Of a DNA stretch of 64,000 nt, positions 8,135-17,244 are shown piece after piece (the stretch's first letter is position 1; each line of letters begins with the position of its first letter). Made by a program: the position numbers and the translations under genes. The notes beneath the pieces were generated by a model. The model did no database searches and was not told the DNA's origin. It saw nothing but the letters and a program-made list of their open reading frames with translations. Where the stretch lies: NCBI GenBank assembly GCA_963821235.1, contig CAWGCS010000001.1, positions 62,001 through 126,000 of the forward strand, in the 5' to 3' direction. The DNA is from CTSoil-043 sp963821235. Lineage in GTDB: Bacteria > Chloroflexota > Limnocylindria > Limnocylindrales > CSP1-4.

Positions 8135-8956
8135 CTAGGCCTCGAACGCCCCCTCGTGGGCTTCGGTCGCCATCGCGGCGCCGATGATGCCCGACGTGTT
8201 GAGGAAGGTGGCCGTCACGATCGGCGCCCGCGAGACCAGCCACTTCGAGTACTTGGCGTACTCCTTGCTGACGCCGCCGCCGAGGATGATCAGGTCCGGC
8301 CAGAACCAGGCCTCCAGGAGCCCCATGAACTCGCTGAACTCGCGGGCCCAGCGCCGCCAGCCGATCTTGCGCCGCTCGCGGGCGGCACCGGAGACCCACG
8401 TCTCGGCGTCCTTGCGGCGGAAGGTCACGTGCCCGAACTCGGTCGAGTCGAGGAGCCTCCCGTCCACCAGCAGGGCGCTCCCGATCCCGGTCCCGATCGT
8501 GAGCAGGAGGACCGTCCCCGGCACGCCCTTGGCGGCCCCGAAGGCGACCTCGGCCAGCCCGGCGGCGTCGGCGTCGTTGATGAGGCAGACGGGCCGCCCC
8601 AGGCGCGCCTCCAGGGCGTCCTGTGCCGGGTAGTCGATCCACGACTTGGCGATGTTGGCGGCCGTCAGCAGCCGCCCCGACTTCACGACGCCCGGCAGGC
8701 CGGTCCCAGCCGGCATGCCCGCGGTCACGTGGCCATCGGCCACGAGGCGATCGACGAGCCGGCCGGCGACCTCGATGACGGCCTCCGGCGTCGACGGCTG
8801 GGGCGTCCGCTCGCGGATCCGCGGCGAGACCAGCTCCCCCGTGGCGAGGTCGGCGACGGCGGCCTTGACGCCGGTCCCGCCGATGTCGATGCCGATCGCA
8901 CGGCGGTGCTCGGCGGGGGTGGGCCCGGAGGCCGGCTGCTCGGACGGCGTGCTCAT
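8135..8956 (-). CDS. ppgK: Polyphosphate glucokinase (ROK family)
   Basis: The 273-residue protein opens with the ROK phosphate motif GIDIGGTGVKAA. It continues with TGLPGVVKSGRLLTAANI, the catalytic-region motif NDADAAGLAE and the adenosine motif TIGTGIGSALL. The stretch TFRRKDAETWVSGAA-RERR followed by LIILGGGVSKEY is typical of PpgK of actinobacteria and Chloroflexota. These enzymes phosphorylate glucose with polyphosphate or ATP. It feeds the glycolytic genes gap-pgk-eno found elsewhere in the window. TATCCT lies exactly 6 nt before the ATG at 8956 with no Shine-Dalgarno site, so the mRNA is probably leaderless. Confidence 0.9.
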   Translation of the reverse strand: MSTPSEQPASGPTPAEHRRAIGIDIGGTGVKAAVADLATGELVSPRIRERTPQPSTPEAVIEVAGRLVDRLVADGHVTAGMPAGTGLPGVVKSGRLLTAANIAKSWIDYPAQDALEARLGRPVCLINDADAAGLAEVAFGAAKGVPGTVLLLTIGTGIGSALLVDGRLLDSTEFGHVTFRRKDAETWVSGAARERRKIGWRRWAREFSEFMGLLEAWFWPDLIILGGGVSKEYAKYSKWLVSRAPIVTATFLNTSGIIGAAMATEAHEGAFEA

Positions 8957-8962
8957 GGGCGC

Positions 8963-8968
8963 AGGATA
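8963..8968 (-). promoter_or_regulatory. -10 hexamer for leaderless ppgK transcript
   Basis: TATCCT on the minus strand ends 6 nt before the ATG at 8956, which places the predicted start site at the start codon itself. No -35 element is obvious. Confidence 0.5.
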
Positions 8969-8999
8969 GCGCGGCCACCCGCTCCGCCGAGGGGTGGCG

Positions 9000-9800
9000 C
9001 TACTTCAGCAGGAGCTTCTCCAGGCGGCGCGAGGTGATCGCCAGCCCGACGAGGCCCATGGCCGCCAGGTACGCCACGTGGACGAGGAGCCCCGGTCCCA
9101 CCGCGCCGGTCGTCAGGCCCCGGATCAGGTCCACGCCGTGGTAGAGCGGCGTGAGCTCGACGAGGAGGCGGATCGGCTCCGGATAGGTCGTGATCGGGTA
9201 GAAGGTGGCGGAGAAGAGGAAGAGCGGCAGGATCACGAGCTGGACCATGTCGAAGTCCTGCCACGTCCGCATGAACGACGTGGCGGCCATGCCGACGGCC
9301 CCGAAGGCGAAGCCGACGAGGAGGGCGGCCGGGAAGGCCAGGACGGCCCACGGCGACAGGACCATCCCCAGGGCGATCATCACGACGAGGAAGGCGGCCG
9401 CATAGATGCCGCCGCGGATGAGGGCCCAGCCGATCTCGCCGAGGGCGACGTCCCCCACTCCGACGGGGGTCGAAAGAATGGCGTCGTATGTCTTGGCGTA
9501 GTTGAGCTTGAAGAAGACGTTGAAGGTCGAGTCGTAGATCGCCCCGTTCATGGCCGAGCTGGCCAGCAGGGCCGGGGCCACGAACGCCGTGTAGGGGATC
9601 TCTCGGCCGTCGACGACGACGCCGCCGACCAGGGCGCCGATCCCCAGGCCGATCGAGAGCAGGTAGAAGAGCGGCTCGAAGAACCCGGACACGATGACCA
9701 GCCAGCCGCGGCGGTAGACGAGGAGGTTCCGCTCGATCAGGAGGCCGGCCCGCCGTCCCCCGAAGAGGACAGGCGGAGCGACGCGGGCGAGGAGGGTCAC
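9000..9800 (-). CDS. ABC-2 type export permease (module A, second)
   Basis: The protein has six predicted membrane helices of the ABC-2/DrrB-NodJ type, with a cytoplasmic amphipathic start LLIERNLLVYRRGWLV and the helix-4 region LPLFLFSATFYPI. I chose the GTG at 9800, 10 nt after the stop of the preceding permease; an upstream ATG at 9854 would overlap that gene by 44 nt. It is homologous in layout to its neighbour at 9811-10623 (compare FFPIEQLPAILQPLAYVTPLWHGVDLCR with FYPITTYPEP and LTPLYHGVDLIRG). The pair probably forms a heterodimeric channel served by the ATPase at 10631. The substrate is unknown; relatives export drugs, lipids or glycans. Confidence 0.82.
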   Translation of the reverse strand: MTLLARVAPPVLFGGRRAGLLIERNLLVYRRGWLVIVSGFFEPLFYLLSIGLGIGALVGGVVVDGREIPYTAFVAPALLASSAMNGAIYDSTFNVFFKLNYAKTYDAILSTPVGVGDVALGEIGWALIRGGIYAAAFLVVMIALGMVLSPWAVLAFPAALLVGFAFGAVGMAATSFMRTWQDFDMVQLVILPLFLFSATFYPITTYPEPIRLLVELTPLYHGVDLIRGLTTGAVGPGLLVHVAYLAAMGLVGLAITSRRLEKLLLK

Positions 9801-9810
9801 CGGGGCGGCC

Positions 9811-10623
9811 TCAGGTGACCAGCCGGCGGGGGAAGGTGACGAAGGCGGCGGCAATGCCGAGCACCGTCATCGTCCCGAGGTAGCCGAGGTGGACCACGGT
9901 CAGCAGCGGCTCGGCCGTCCCGAGGGCGAGGGAGCGGCAGAGGTCCACCCCGTGCCAGAGCGGCGTGACGTAGGCCAGCGGCTGGAGGATCGCCGGCAGC
10001 TGCTCGATCGGGAAGAAGGTCCCCGAGAAGAGGAAGAGCGGGATCACCCCGAAGCGGAAGAGGCTGTTGAAGGCGTTGGCGTCCTTCTGGGTCGCCGAGA
10101 AGGCGGCGATCGGGGCGGCGAAGGCAAGCCCCGTGAGGACCGCGGCCGGGACGGCGAGGATGGCGCCCGGACGGGTCACCGCCCCGAACAGGACCGTGAC
10201 GAGGAAGAAGACGCCGATGACGAGGACGAGCCGCAGCCCGATGTAGGTCAGCTTGCCCACCACCACGTCGCGGGGGCTGATCGGGGTCGCGATCATCCCG
10301 TGGAAGCTCTTGACCCAGACGATGCCGGCCATCACCGGGAAGGTCGCCTCGCCGGCGGCGGTCTGCATCGCGGTCGAGGCGAGGAGCCCGGGGGCGAGGA
10401 AGGCGAGGTACGAGACGCCGGCCAGCGCGGCGCCCCCCGATGCGCCGCCCCCGCCCGCGCCCGCCGCGCCGGCTGCGTTCGCGTCGACGAGGCTGCCCAG
10501 CCCGACGCCCATGGCGGCCAGGAAGAGGACCGGCGAGAGGAACGAGCTGAAGAGGCTCCCCCGCCAGACCCGCCGGTAGACGACGAGCTCATGCTCCAGG
10601 ACGCGCGCCGCGGCAGCCGCCAT
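9811..10623 (-). CDS. ABC-2 type export permease (module A, first)
   Basis: The 270-residue membrane protein has six helices in the ABC-2 arrangement. The coupling-helix region near residue 110 reads WVKSFHGMIATPISPRD, and the conserved LFLFSGTFFPIEQLP precedes helix 5. An extracytoplasmic Gly/Ala-rich loop (about 48-68) is specific to this copy. The ATG at 10623 lies 7 nt after the ATPase stop, so translation is likely coupled. Together with the ATPase and the next permease it forms a DrrAB/NodIJ-like exporter. The mirrored module on the other side of 11.6 kb has a different permease class with large external domains. Confidence 0.82.
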   Translation of the reverse strand: MAAAAARVLEHELVVYRRVWRGSLFSSFLSPVLFLAAMGVGLGSLVDANAAGAAGAGGGGASGGAALAGVSYLAFLAPGLLASTAMQTAAGEATFPVMAGIVWVKSFHGMIATPISPRDVVVGKLTYIGLRLVLVIGVFFLVTVLFGAVTRPGAILAVPAAVLTGLAFAAPIAAFSATQKDANAFNSLFRFGVIPLFLFSGTFFPIEQLPAILQPLAYVTPLWHGVDLCRSLALGTAEPLLTVVHLGYLGTMTVLGIAAAFVTFPRRLVT

Positions 10624-10630
10624 GCCGACC

Positions 10631-11569
10631 TCAGTCGATGAGCCGCCGGCCCGTGAGCCGGAGGAAGACGTCTTCGAGCGAGGAGCGCCGGACGAGGACC
10701 ATCTCGGGACGCAGGCCCCGCTCGTGGGCGACGGCGGAGGCCGCCTCGCCGTCGGCGGCGTAGACGAGGACGCGGTCTGGCAGGCGCTCCACCCGGTCGC
10801 CCAACCCGTCGAGCTTGCCGTCCAGCGTCTCCTGGACGCCGACCGGGAAGCGCATCTCCAGCACCTCGCGGCTGGCGTACCGCTCGATGAGCTGGCGGGG
10901 GCTCCCCTCGGCCGCGATCTTGGCGTGGTCCATGACCACGAGCCGGTCGCAGAGCTGCTCGGCCTCGTCCATGTAGTGGGTCGTCAGGACGAGGGTGACG
11001 CCCTTCTGCTTGAGGCGGTAGAGGCGGTCCCACAGGAGGTGGCGGGCCTGGGGGTCGAGCCCGGTCGTCGGCTCGTCGAGGAGCAGGAGGTCCGGCTCGT
11101 TGACCAGGCCGCGGGCGATGGTCAGGCGCCGCTTCATGCCGCCGGAGAGCGGCTCGACCTGGTCCCGGGAGCGCTCGGTGAGCTGGACGAAGTCGAGGAG
11201 CTCGTCGACGCGCTGCCGGATGACCGAGCGCGGTAGGTCGAAGTAGCGGCCGTAGATCGACAGGTTCTCGCGGACCGTCAGCTCCATGTCCAGCGTGTCC
11301 TGCTGGGGAACGACACCCAGGCGGGCGCGGATCCGCGGACCGTCCACGGCAGGGTCCATCCCCAGGACGCGGAGCGTGCCGGAGGTGACCGGCGAGATGG
11401 CGCCGATCATCCGCATCGTGCTCGTCTTGCCGGCCCCGTTCGGCCCCAGGAAGCCGAACGATTCGCCGGGCGCGACGTCGAAGTCGATGGCGTCGACGGC
11501 TGTGAAGCCGCCGAACCTCTTCGTCAGGGCGCGCGCGTGGATGAGGGGTGGGGTCGAGGAAGCCGACAT
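10631..11569 (-). CDS. ABC exporter ATP-binding protein (module A)
   Basis: The 312-residue ATPase has all nucleotide-binding motifs in order: Walker A GPNGAGKTS, Q-loop VVPQQD, signature LSGGMKRR, Walker B LLLLDEPTTGLD and H-loop TTHYMDEA. The C-terminal 80 residues resemble the regulatory tail of DrrA/NodI-type ATPases. It drives the two permeases downstream. The ATG at 11569 has TACACT 10 nt before it on the minus strand (11585-11580), so the leader is short. The gene is divergent from the second exporter. The intergenic region holds a 17-nt dyad at 11598-11614. Confidence 0.88.
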   Translation of the reverse strand: MSASSTPPLIHARALTKRFGGFTAVDAIDFDVAPGESFGFLGPNGAGKTSTMRMIGAISPVTSGTLRVLGMDPAVDGPRIRARLGVVPQQDTLDMELTVRENLSIYGRYFDLPRSVIRQRVDELLDFVQLTERSRDQVEPLSGGMKRRLTIARGLVNEPDLLLLDEPTTGLDPQARHLLWDRLYRLKQKGVTLVLTTHYMDEAEQLCDRLVVMDHAKIAAEGSPRQLIERYASREVLEMRFPVGVQETLDGKLDGLGDRVERLPDRVLVYAADGEAASAVAHERGLRPEMVLVRRSSLEDVFLRLTGRRLID

Positions 11570-11597
11570 GAGAACGCGGAGTGTACCCCGCTTCTCC

Positions 11598-11614
11598 GGG
11601 TGGCTCTACCACCC
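11598..11614. promoter_or_regulatory. Inverted repeat between divergent ABC modules
   Basis: GGGTGG-N5-CCACCC is a perfect 6-bp dyad in the 119-base region between the two ATPase genes. It lies upstream of the TACACT hexamer of module A (11580-11585). It could be an operator shared by both modules, but no regulator gene is adjacent. In such G+C-rich DNA a 6-bp dyad may also be chance. Confidence 0.3.
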
Positions 11615-11688
11615 CTGCCATGGGGCCCTTGACCGGCGCGGGTGGTGGCGGGAGCCTGTCGAGTCGGAGCCGCCCTGGAGGGATGGAA

Positions 11689-12633
11689 ATGGCGCCGATC
11701 GTCGAGCTGCGGGACCTGCGCAAGTCCTTCGGCGACAACGAAGCGGTCAAGGGGATCACCTTCACCATCGACGAGGGGGAGATCTTCAGCCTCCTCGGGC
11801 CGAACGGCGCCGGCAAGTCCACGACGATCGGGATGCTGTCCACGTTGCTGGTCCCGACCGCCGGCGACGCCACGGTCGCCGGGCACAGCATCCGCGACGA
11901 CACGATGGCCGTCCGCGCCGCGATCGGGGTCGTGCCCCAGGAGATCGCCCTCTACGAGACCCTCAGCGCGCGGGAGAACCTCCTGTTCTGGGGTCGCATG
12001 CATGGGCTCGGCGGCGCCCACCTGCGCAGGCGCGTCGCCGCCGTCCTCGACATGATCGGCCTGTCCGATCGCGCCAAAGAGCACGTCAGCGGCTTCTCCG
12101 GCGGCATGAAGCGGCGCCTCAACATCGGCGTCGGGCTCCTCCACGAGCCACGCCTCGTGTTCATGGACGAGCCGACGGTGGGCATCGACCCGCAGAGCCG
12201 GCGCGCCATCCTCGACGCCGTGAAGGCGCTGCGGGCATCCGGCCTGACCGTCCTCTACACCACCCACTACATGGAGGAGGCGGCCGAGCTCTCCGATCGG
12301 GTCGGGATCATCGACCATGGCGAGCTCATCGCGATGGGGACCCAGGCCGAGCTGACCCGCCTCATCGGCAGCAAGGAGACCCTGCGCCTCCACCTCGGCG
12401 AGGACGAGGACGCGGCTGCGCTCACCGCCGCCCTGGCAGCCCTGCCCGGCGTCGAGCGGGCCTCGATGGTCGACGGCGCGGTGGTGGCCATGGTCGAGGA
12501 CGCCGAGACGATCATCGCCCCGGCCATCACGGCGGCGAACGCGGCCGGCGTGCGGATCCACTCGGTCGACATCGAGGAGCCGAACCTCGAGGCCGTCTTC
12601 CTCCACCTGACCGGTCGCGCCCTCCGCGACTGA
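11689..12633 (+). CDS. ABC exporter ATP-binding protein (module B)
   Basis: The 314-residue ATPase shows Walker A GPNGAGKST, Q-loop VVPQEIALYETL, signature FSGGMKRRLN, Walker B LVFMDEPTVGID and H-loop TTHYMEEA. GGAGGG (11677-11682) fits the ATG at 11689 with 6-nt spacing; the ATG two codons earlier is too close to it. The C-terminal extension of about 80 residues is typical of ATPases paired with ABC-2 permeases of the Na+/drug-efflux type. Two permeases follow 11 and 10 nt apart, so the three genes form one operon divergent from module A. Confidence 0.9.
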   Translation: MAPIVELRDLRKSFGDNEAVKGITFTIDEGEIFSLLGPNGAGKSTTIGMLSTLLVPTAGDATVAGHSIRDDTMAVRAAIGVVPQEIALYETLSARENLLFWGRMHGLGGAHLRRRVAAVLDMIGLSDRAKEHVSGFSGGMKRRLNIGVGLLHEPRLVFMDEPTVGIDPQSRRAILDAVKALRASGLTVLYTTHYMEEAAELSDRVGIIDHGELIAMGTQAELTRLIGSKETLRLHLGEDEDAAALTAALAALPGVERASMVDGAVVAMVEDAETIIAPAITAANAAGVRIHSVDIEEPNLEAVFLHLTGRALRD

Positions 12634-12644
12634 GGGACCGACGC

Positions 12645-13874
12645 ATGGGCCGGATGCTCGCCATCGCGATCAAGGACCTCCGGATCCTGGTGCGCGACTC
12701 GGCTGCCTTCCTCGGCCTCATCGTGGCGCCCCTGGCGCTGAGCCTGGCCCTCGGCGCCGCCTTCGGTGGCGGCGGGACGAGTGGCGTCCCGACCGTGGTG
12801 GTCGACCTCGACGGGGCGGGCGGCGGCCGCTTCGGGCCACTCATCGCGGGCGCGCTCTCGTCCGACCAGCTGTCCTCCCTCATCGGCGTGGAGCGCGCCG
12901 ACGACGCCGCGGCGGCCCGCGCGACGGTCGACGACGGCGGCGCCTCGGTCGCGGTCGTCATCCCGGCGGGCCTGAGCGACCGGGTGATGGCGACGGCGGG
13001 CGGAGCGGCCTCGCTCGTGGAGGTCTACGGCCGGCCCGACCGCGGGATCTCGGCCCAGATCGTGCGTGGCGTCGTCGACGGCGTCCTGGCAGAGCTCGTG
13101 GCGGGCTCGACGGCCGCCCGGGTGACCCTGGCGTCGCTGGTCGAGGGCGGCTACCTGGACCCGGCGGACCTGGCGACCCGCGGAGGCGCGATCGGCGAGG
13201 CGGCCGCCGCCGACGCCCGCGACAGCGCCGCGATCGCCGTGGACGCAGCCACTGGCGAGCCGGTCGAGGCGGGCGTCTCCTTCGGTGACGTCTTCGGTCC
13301 GAGCATGGCCGTGCTGTTCCTGATGTTCGCCACCACCATGGGCGGCCGTCGCATCCTCGACGAGCGAGAGGGAGGGACTCTGTCGCGCCTCCTTGTCACG
13401 CCGACCACGGCCGTGCAGGTCCTGGGAGGCAAGCTCGCCGGGATCGCCGCCGGCGGGCTCCTCCAGATGACGATCCTCCTGGCGGCCATGACCCTCCTGT
13501 TCGGGCTGGCCTGGTCGTCGCTGCCGGGCGTCGTCCTCCTGACCGTCGCCCTCGTGCTGGCGGCCACGGCGTGGGGGATCCTCATCGCGGCGTGGGCCCG
13601 CACGGCGGGCCAGGCCGCCACGGCCGGGACGGCCATCACCCTGATCTTCGCGATCGTCGGCGGCAACTTCCTGCCGCGGGCGAGCATGCCGGAGCCGCTG
13701 CGCACGGCGTCGCTGCTGACCCCGAACGCCTGGGGCATCGACGGCTACGGCGCCCTCCTCTCGGGCGGCACGCTCGACGACGTCGCCCTCGGCGTGGCGG
13801 CCCTCCTCGCGATGACCGCGCTCCTCGGGGGCGTCGCCGCCGTGCTCTTCCGCCGGCGCCAGGTTGGCCGGTGA
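12645..13874 (+). CDS. ABC-2 permease with large external domain (module B, first)
   Basis: The 409-residue protein has one N-terminal helix (about 20-40), a long extracytoplasmic domain (about 45-220) and five C-terminal helices. The conserved segment GGRRILDEREGGTLSRLL precedes the membrane domain. This is the ABC2_membrane_3 layout found in efflux systems for drugs, linearmycin-like compounds or sodium. The ATG at 12645 lies 11 nt after the ATPase stop. The next permease has the same plan (compare AERLGGTLRRLLVTPT with EREGGTLSRLLVTPT), so the two are paralogues forming a heterodimer. The substrate is unknown. Confidence 0.82.
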   Translation: MGRMLAIAIKDLRILVRDSAAFLGLIVAPLALSLALGAAFGGGGTSGVPTVVVDLDGAGGGRFGPLIAGALSSDQLSSLIGVERADDAAAARATVDDGGASVAVVIPAGLSDRVMATAGGAASLVEVYGRPDRGISAQIVRGVVDGVLAELVAGSTAARVTLASLVEGGYLDPADLATRGGAIGEAAAADARDSAAIAVDAATGEPVEAGVSFGDVFGPSMAVLFLMFATTMGGRRILDEREGGTLSRLLVTPTTAVQVLGGKLAGIAAGGLLQMTILLAAMTLLFGLAWSSLPGVVLLTVALVLAATAWGILIAAWARTAGQAATAGTAITLIFAIVGGNFLPRASMPEPLRTASLLTPNAWGIDGYGALLSGGTLDDVALGVAALLAMTALLGGVAAVLFRRRQVGR

Positions 13875-13884
13875 GGGCGTCCCG

Positions 13885-15078
13885 ATGATCGGCCAGGCGC
13901 GCCGGGTCCTCGCCATCGCCGCCAACGACCTGCGGGTGGAGTTCGCCGATCGGGCGATCTGGCTCATGCTCTTCGTCCTGCCGCTCGTCTTCACCGCGAT
14001 CCTCGGGGCCGGCCAGGGGGGCGGCACCCCGGGCCTGGCCGTGCTCGACCTGGACCAGTCGCCGACCTCCGGGGCGCTGGTGGCGGCGATCGAGGCCGGC
14101 GAGACGGTCGACGTGCGGGCCGTCGACGCGGCCGAGGCGGACCGGGCGCTCGCCGCCGGCGAGGTCAAGGGCGTCCTTGAGATCCCGGCCGGCCTCGAGG
14201 CGGCCGTCACCGCCGGGAACGAAGCGGCGGTCCGGCTGCGCACGGGCCCCCGCGACCAGTCGACCCTCATCGTGGAGCAGGCGGTGGCGACGGCGGCCGG
14301 GAGCGTCGGCAGCGCGGGGGCGGCGGCACGGGCCGCGGCGACCCAGGCCGAGGCGATCCGCCCGTTCGCCGACTCGACCGCCCGCCAGGCCTTCGTGGTC
14401 GCGGCCCTCGAGCGCGCCCGCGTGGAGGAGGCCGCGCCCCCGGTGGCGAGCGTCGTCGTGGCGGCGCCGGAGGCGACAGCGATCGCGTCAGGCTTCGGGC
14501 AGTCATCGCCCGGACAGCTCGTGACGTGGGGGCTCATCACCCTCCTCGGGGCGGCCGAGGTCTTCGTCGCCGAGCGGCTGGGCGGGACCCTGCGACGCCT
14601 GCTGGTGACGCCGACGACCCGCCTCGCGATCCTGCTCGGCAAGATGGGCGGGCGCCTGGCCCTCGGCGCGGTCCAGTTCGCCGTCCTGATCGGCGCCGGG
14701 GCCCTCCTCTTCGGGGTCGACTGGGGTCGCTCGCCGGTCGCCCTCCTGGTGGTCCTCAGCGCCTTCGCCGTCATGGCCGTGTCGCTCGGCATCCTGCTCG
14801 CCACGGTCTCGCGGACGCGCGCTCAGGCGGGCCAGCTGATGATCATCTTCGGGATGCTGCTCTCGGCGATGGGCGGCGCCTGGTTCCCCCTCGAGGTGAC
14901 GCCGGCGGGCTTCCAGCAGGCGACCCAGCTCCTTCCCTCGACGTGGGCGATGCGCGGCCTCAACGACGTCGTCCTCCGCGGGGCGGACGTGGCGGCCGTG
15001 GCGCCCTCGGTCGGCGTCCTGCTCGCCTTCGCCGCCGCGTTCCTGCTCCTCGCGGTGCCCCGGCTGCGCTTCGAGTAG
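13885..15078 (+). CDS. ABC-2 permease with large external domain (module B, second)
   Basis: The 397-residue paralogue of the preceding permease has an N-terminal helix LMLFVLPLVFTAILGAG, an external domain (about 45-210) and a C-terminal membrane domain after AERLGGTLRRLLVTPT. GAGGG precedes the ATG at 13885 by a normal distance; a TTG at 13864 would overlap the previous gene and lacks this site. It completes the second exporter. Downstream a strong GC hairpin separates it from the convergent dnaK. Confidence 0.82.
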   Translation: MIGQARRVLAIAANDLRVEFADRAIWLMLFVLPLVFTAILGAGQGGGTPGLAVLDLDQSPTSGALVAAIEAGETVDVRAVDAAEADRALAAGEVKGVLEIPAGLEAAVTAGNEAAVRLRTGPRDQSTLIVEQAVATAAGSVGSAGAAARAAATQAEAIRPFADSTARQAFVVAALERARVEEAAPPVASVVVAAPEATAIASGFGQSSPGQLVTWGLITLLGAAEVFVAERLGGTLRRLLVTPTTRLAILLGKMGGRLALGAVQFAVLIGAGALLFGVDWGRSPVALLVVLSAFAVMAVSLGILLATVSRTRAQAGQLMIIFGMLLSAMGGAWFPLEVTPAGFQQATQLLPSTWAMRGLNDVVLRGADVAAVAPSVGVLLAFAAAFLLLAVPRLRFE

Positions 15079-15162
15079 GGCGGGCGGGCGTCTCAGCGCA
15101 CGACGGCGGCTGCCGCGGATCCCCTTGCCCGGCCGGGAGGCGTCGCAGGGCCACGACGTGGC

Positions 15163-15190
15163 GGGGCCCGGGCACGGCGGCCCGGGCCCC
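15163..15190. terminator. Bidirectional hairpin between module B and dnaK
   Basis: An 11-bp perfect stem, GGGGCCCGGGC with GCCCGGGCCCC, encloses the 6-nt loop ACGGCG. It lies between convergent genes, where a shared terminator is expected. No T-run follows on either strand, so it could also act as a transcript-end stabiliser. Confidence 0.5.
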
Positions 15191-15241
15191 GGTCGAGCGC
15201 TGCTCGCGGCCGGGGCGCCGGCGACGGCCCGGCCCGCGCGG

Positions 15242-17182
15242 TCAGACCTCCTTGAACTCGCCCTCGACGGTCTCGTCGTCGGCCGGGGCGCCGTGGGCGT
15301 CCGCGCCCCCGGCCTCCCCGTCGTCGTGGCCGGAACCCTCGCCGCCCTCGCCGGTCGGGCCGGCGGCGCCGGCCGCGGCGTAGGCCGCCGCGCCGACGCG
15401 CGAGAGCAGCTCCGCGAGCTCCGTCGCCCGGGCCTTGACCTGGTCGACCGGCTCGGTCTTGAGGGCGTTCCGGACGTCGGAGACCTTGCCTTCCACCGCG
15501 GCCCGGTCCTCCGCCGAGACCTTGTCGCCGAGGTCCTTGAGGGTCCGCTCGGCCTGGAAGGTGAGGGCCTCGGCCTGGTTGCGGGCCTCGACCTCGTCGC
15601 GGCGCCTGCGGTCCTCGTCGGCGTGCTCGCCCGCCTCGCGGACCATCCGGTCGACGTCCTTCTTGTCGAGCATGGAGGACGCCGTGATGGTGACCTTCTG
15701 CTCCTTGCCGGTGGCCCGGTCCTTGGCCCGGACCTCGACGATCCCGTTGGCGTCGATGTCGAAGGCGACCTCGATCTGGGGCACCCCGCGCGGGGCAGAG
15801 GGGATCCCGTCGAGGATGAAGCGGCCGAGCGTCTTGTTGTCCGAGGCGAATTCCCGCTCGCCCTGGAGGACGTGGATCTCCACCTGCGGCTGGTTGTCCG
15901 AGGCGGTGGAGAAGACCTGCGACTTGCTCGTCGGGATCGTCGTGTTGCGCTCGATGAGGCGGGTCATGACTCCGCCCAGCGTTTCGATCCCGAGCGACAG
16001 CGGCGTCACGTCGAGGAGGAGGACGTCCTTCACGTCGCCGGCCAGGACGCCGGCCTGGATGGCGGCGCCGACCGCGACCACCTCGTCCGGGTTGACGCCG
16101 CGGTTCGGCTCCTTGCCGCCGAACATCGCCTTGACGGCCTCGATGACGGCCGGCATGCGGGTCATCCCGCCGACGAGCACGACCTCGTCGATCTCGGAGG
16201 CGGCCAGGCCGGCGTCCTTGAGGGCCTGCTTCACCGGTCCCGCGGTCTTCTGGACGAGGTCCCCGACGAGGTCCTCGAGCTTGGCCCGATTGACCGACAT
16301 GACGAGGTGCTTGGGCCCCGACGCGTCGGCGGTGATGTAGGGCAGGTTGATCTCGGTCGACATGGCCGACGAGAGCTCGATCTTTGCCTTCTCGGCCGCC
16401 TCCTTGACGCGGGAGAGGGCCTGGGGGTCGCCGCGGAGGTCGAGGCCCTGGTCCTTCTTGAACTCGGCCAGCAGCCAGTCCATGACCCGGATGTCGAAGT
16501 CGTCGCCGCCGAGGTGCGTGTCGCCGTTGGTCGACTTGACCTCGAAGACGCCCTCGCCGAGCTCGAGGATCGAGATGTCGAAGGTGCCGCCGCCCAGGTC
16601 GTAGACGGCGATCTTCTCGTCGTGCTTCTTGTCCAGGCCGTAGGCCAACGACGAGGCGGTGGGCTCGTTGATGATCCGCTTGACGTCGAGGCCGGCGATC
16701 CGGCCGGCGTCCTTCGTCGCCTGGCGCTGGGTGTCGTCGAAGTAGGCCGGGACGGTGATCACCGCGTCCGTGACCTTCTCGCCGAGGTAGGCCTCCGCGT
16801 CGGCCTTCAGCTTCTGGAGGATCATCGCCGAGATCTCCGGCGGGGTGTAGCTGCGGCCCTCGCCCAGGACCACCTTGATCCCGTCGGACTTGGCGTCCTT
16901 CTCGACCGTGTAGGGGACGAGGTCGCGGCTGTGCCGCACCTCCGGGTCGTCCCAGCGGCGGCCCATGAAGCGCTTGATCGAGTAGACGGTGTTGGCCGGG
17001 TTGGTGACGGCCTGGCGCTTCGCCAGCTGGCCGACCAGCCGCTCCCCGGTCTTGGTGAAGGCGACGACGGACGGGACGGTCCGCCCGCCCTCGGCCGAGG
17101 CGATGACGGTGGGCTCGCCGCCCTCCATGACGGCGACGACCGAGTTCGTCGTGCCGAGGTCGATGCCGATGATCTTGCCCAT
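15242..17182 (-). CDS. dnaK: Chaperone DnaK (Hsp70)
   Basis: The 646-residue protein has every Hsp70 landmark. Phosphate motif 1 is IGIDLGTTNS (residues 5-14), followed by AVITVPAYFDDTQRQATKDAG, the second phosphate loop VYDLGGGTFDISILE and the adenosine motif LVGGMTRMP. The linker DVLLLDVTPLSLGIETLGG leads into the substrate-binding domain, and an acidic Gly-rich tail ends EFKEV. It is the ATP-driven core of the DnaK-GrpE-DnaJ folding machine. It is the third gene of the hrcA-grpE-dnaK operon and should be heat-inducible through the CIRCE element at 19005-19031. Confidence 0.97.
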   Translation of the reverse strand: MGKIIGIDLGTTNSVVAVMEGGEPTVIASAEGGRTVPSVVAFTKTGERLVGQLAKRQAVTNPANTVYSIKRFMGRRWDDPEVRHSRDLVPYTVEKDAKSDGIKVVLGEGRSYTPPEISAMILQKLKADAEAYLGEKVTDAVITVPAYFDDTQRQATKDAGRIAGLDVKRIINEPTASSLAYGLDKKHDEKIAVYDLGGGTFDISILELGEGVFEVKSTNGDTHLGGDDFDIRVMDWLLAEFKKDQGLDLRGDPQALSRVKEAAEKAKIELSSAMSTEINLPYITADASGPKHLVMSVNRAKLEDLVGDLVQKTAGPVKQALKDAGLAASEIDEVVLVGGMTRMPAVIEAVKAMFGGKEPNRGVNPDEVVAVGAAIQAGVLAGDVKDVLLLDVTPLSLGIETLGGVMTRLIERNTTIPTSKSQVFSTASDNQPQVEIHVLQGEREFASDNKTLGRFILDGIPSAPRGVPQIEVAFDIDANGIVEVRAKDRATGKEQKVTITASSMLDKKDVDRMVREAGEHADEDRRRRDEVEARNQAEALTFQAERTLKDLGDKVSAEDRAAVEGKVSDVRNALKTEPVDQVKARATELAELLSRVGAAAYAAAGAAGPTGEGGEGSGHDDGEAGGADAHGAPADDETVEGEFKEV

Positions 17183-17244
17183 GTGGTCGATGTGCTCCTC
17201 TAGGTCGGCCTTCGCGTCGGGTCTGGATGGGTGGAAGCGTGTCG

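Noticed and set aside
15125..17203. 692-codon open frame antisense to dnaK
   Set aside because: Composition is Leu/Asp/Arg repeats without a family; the minus strand encodes a complete DnaK.
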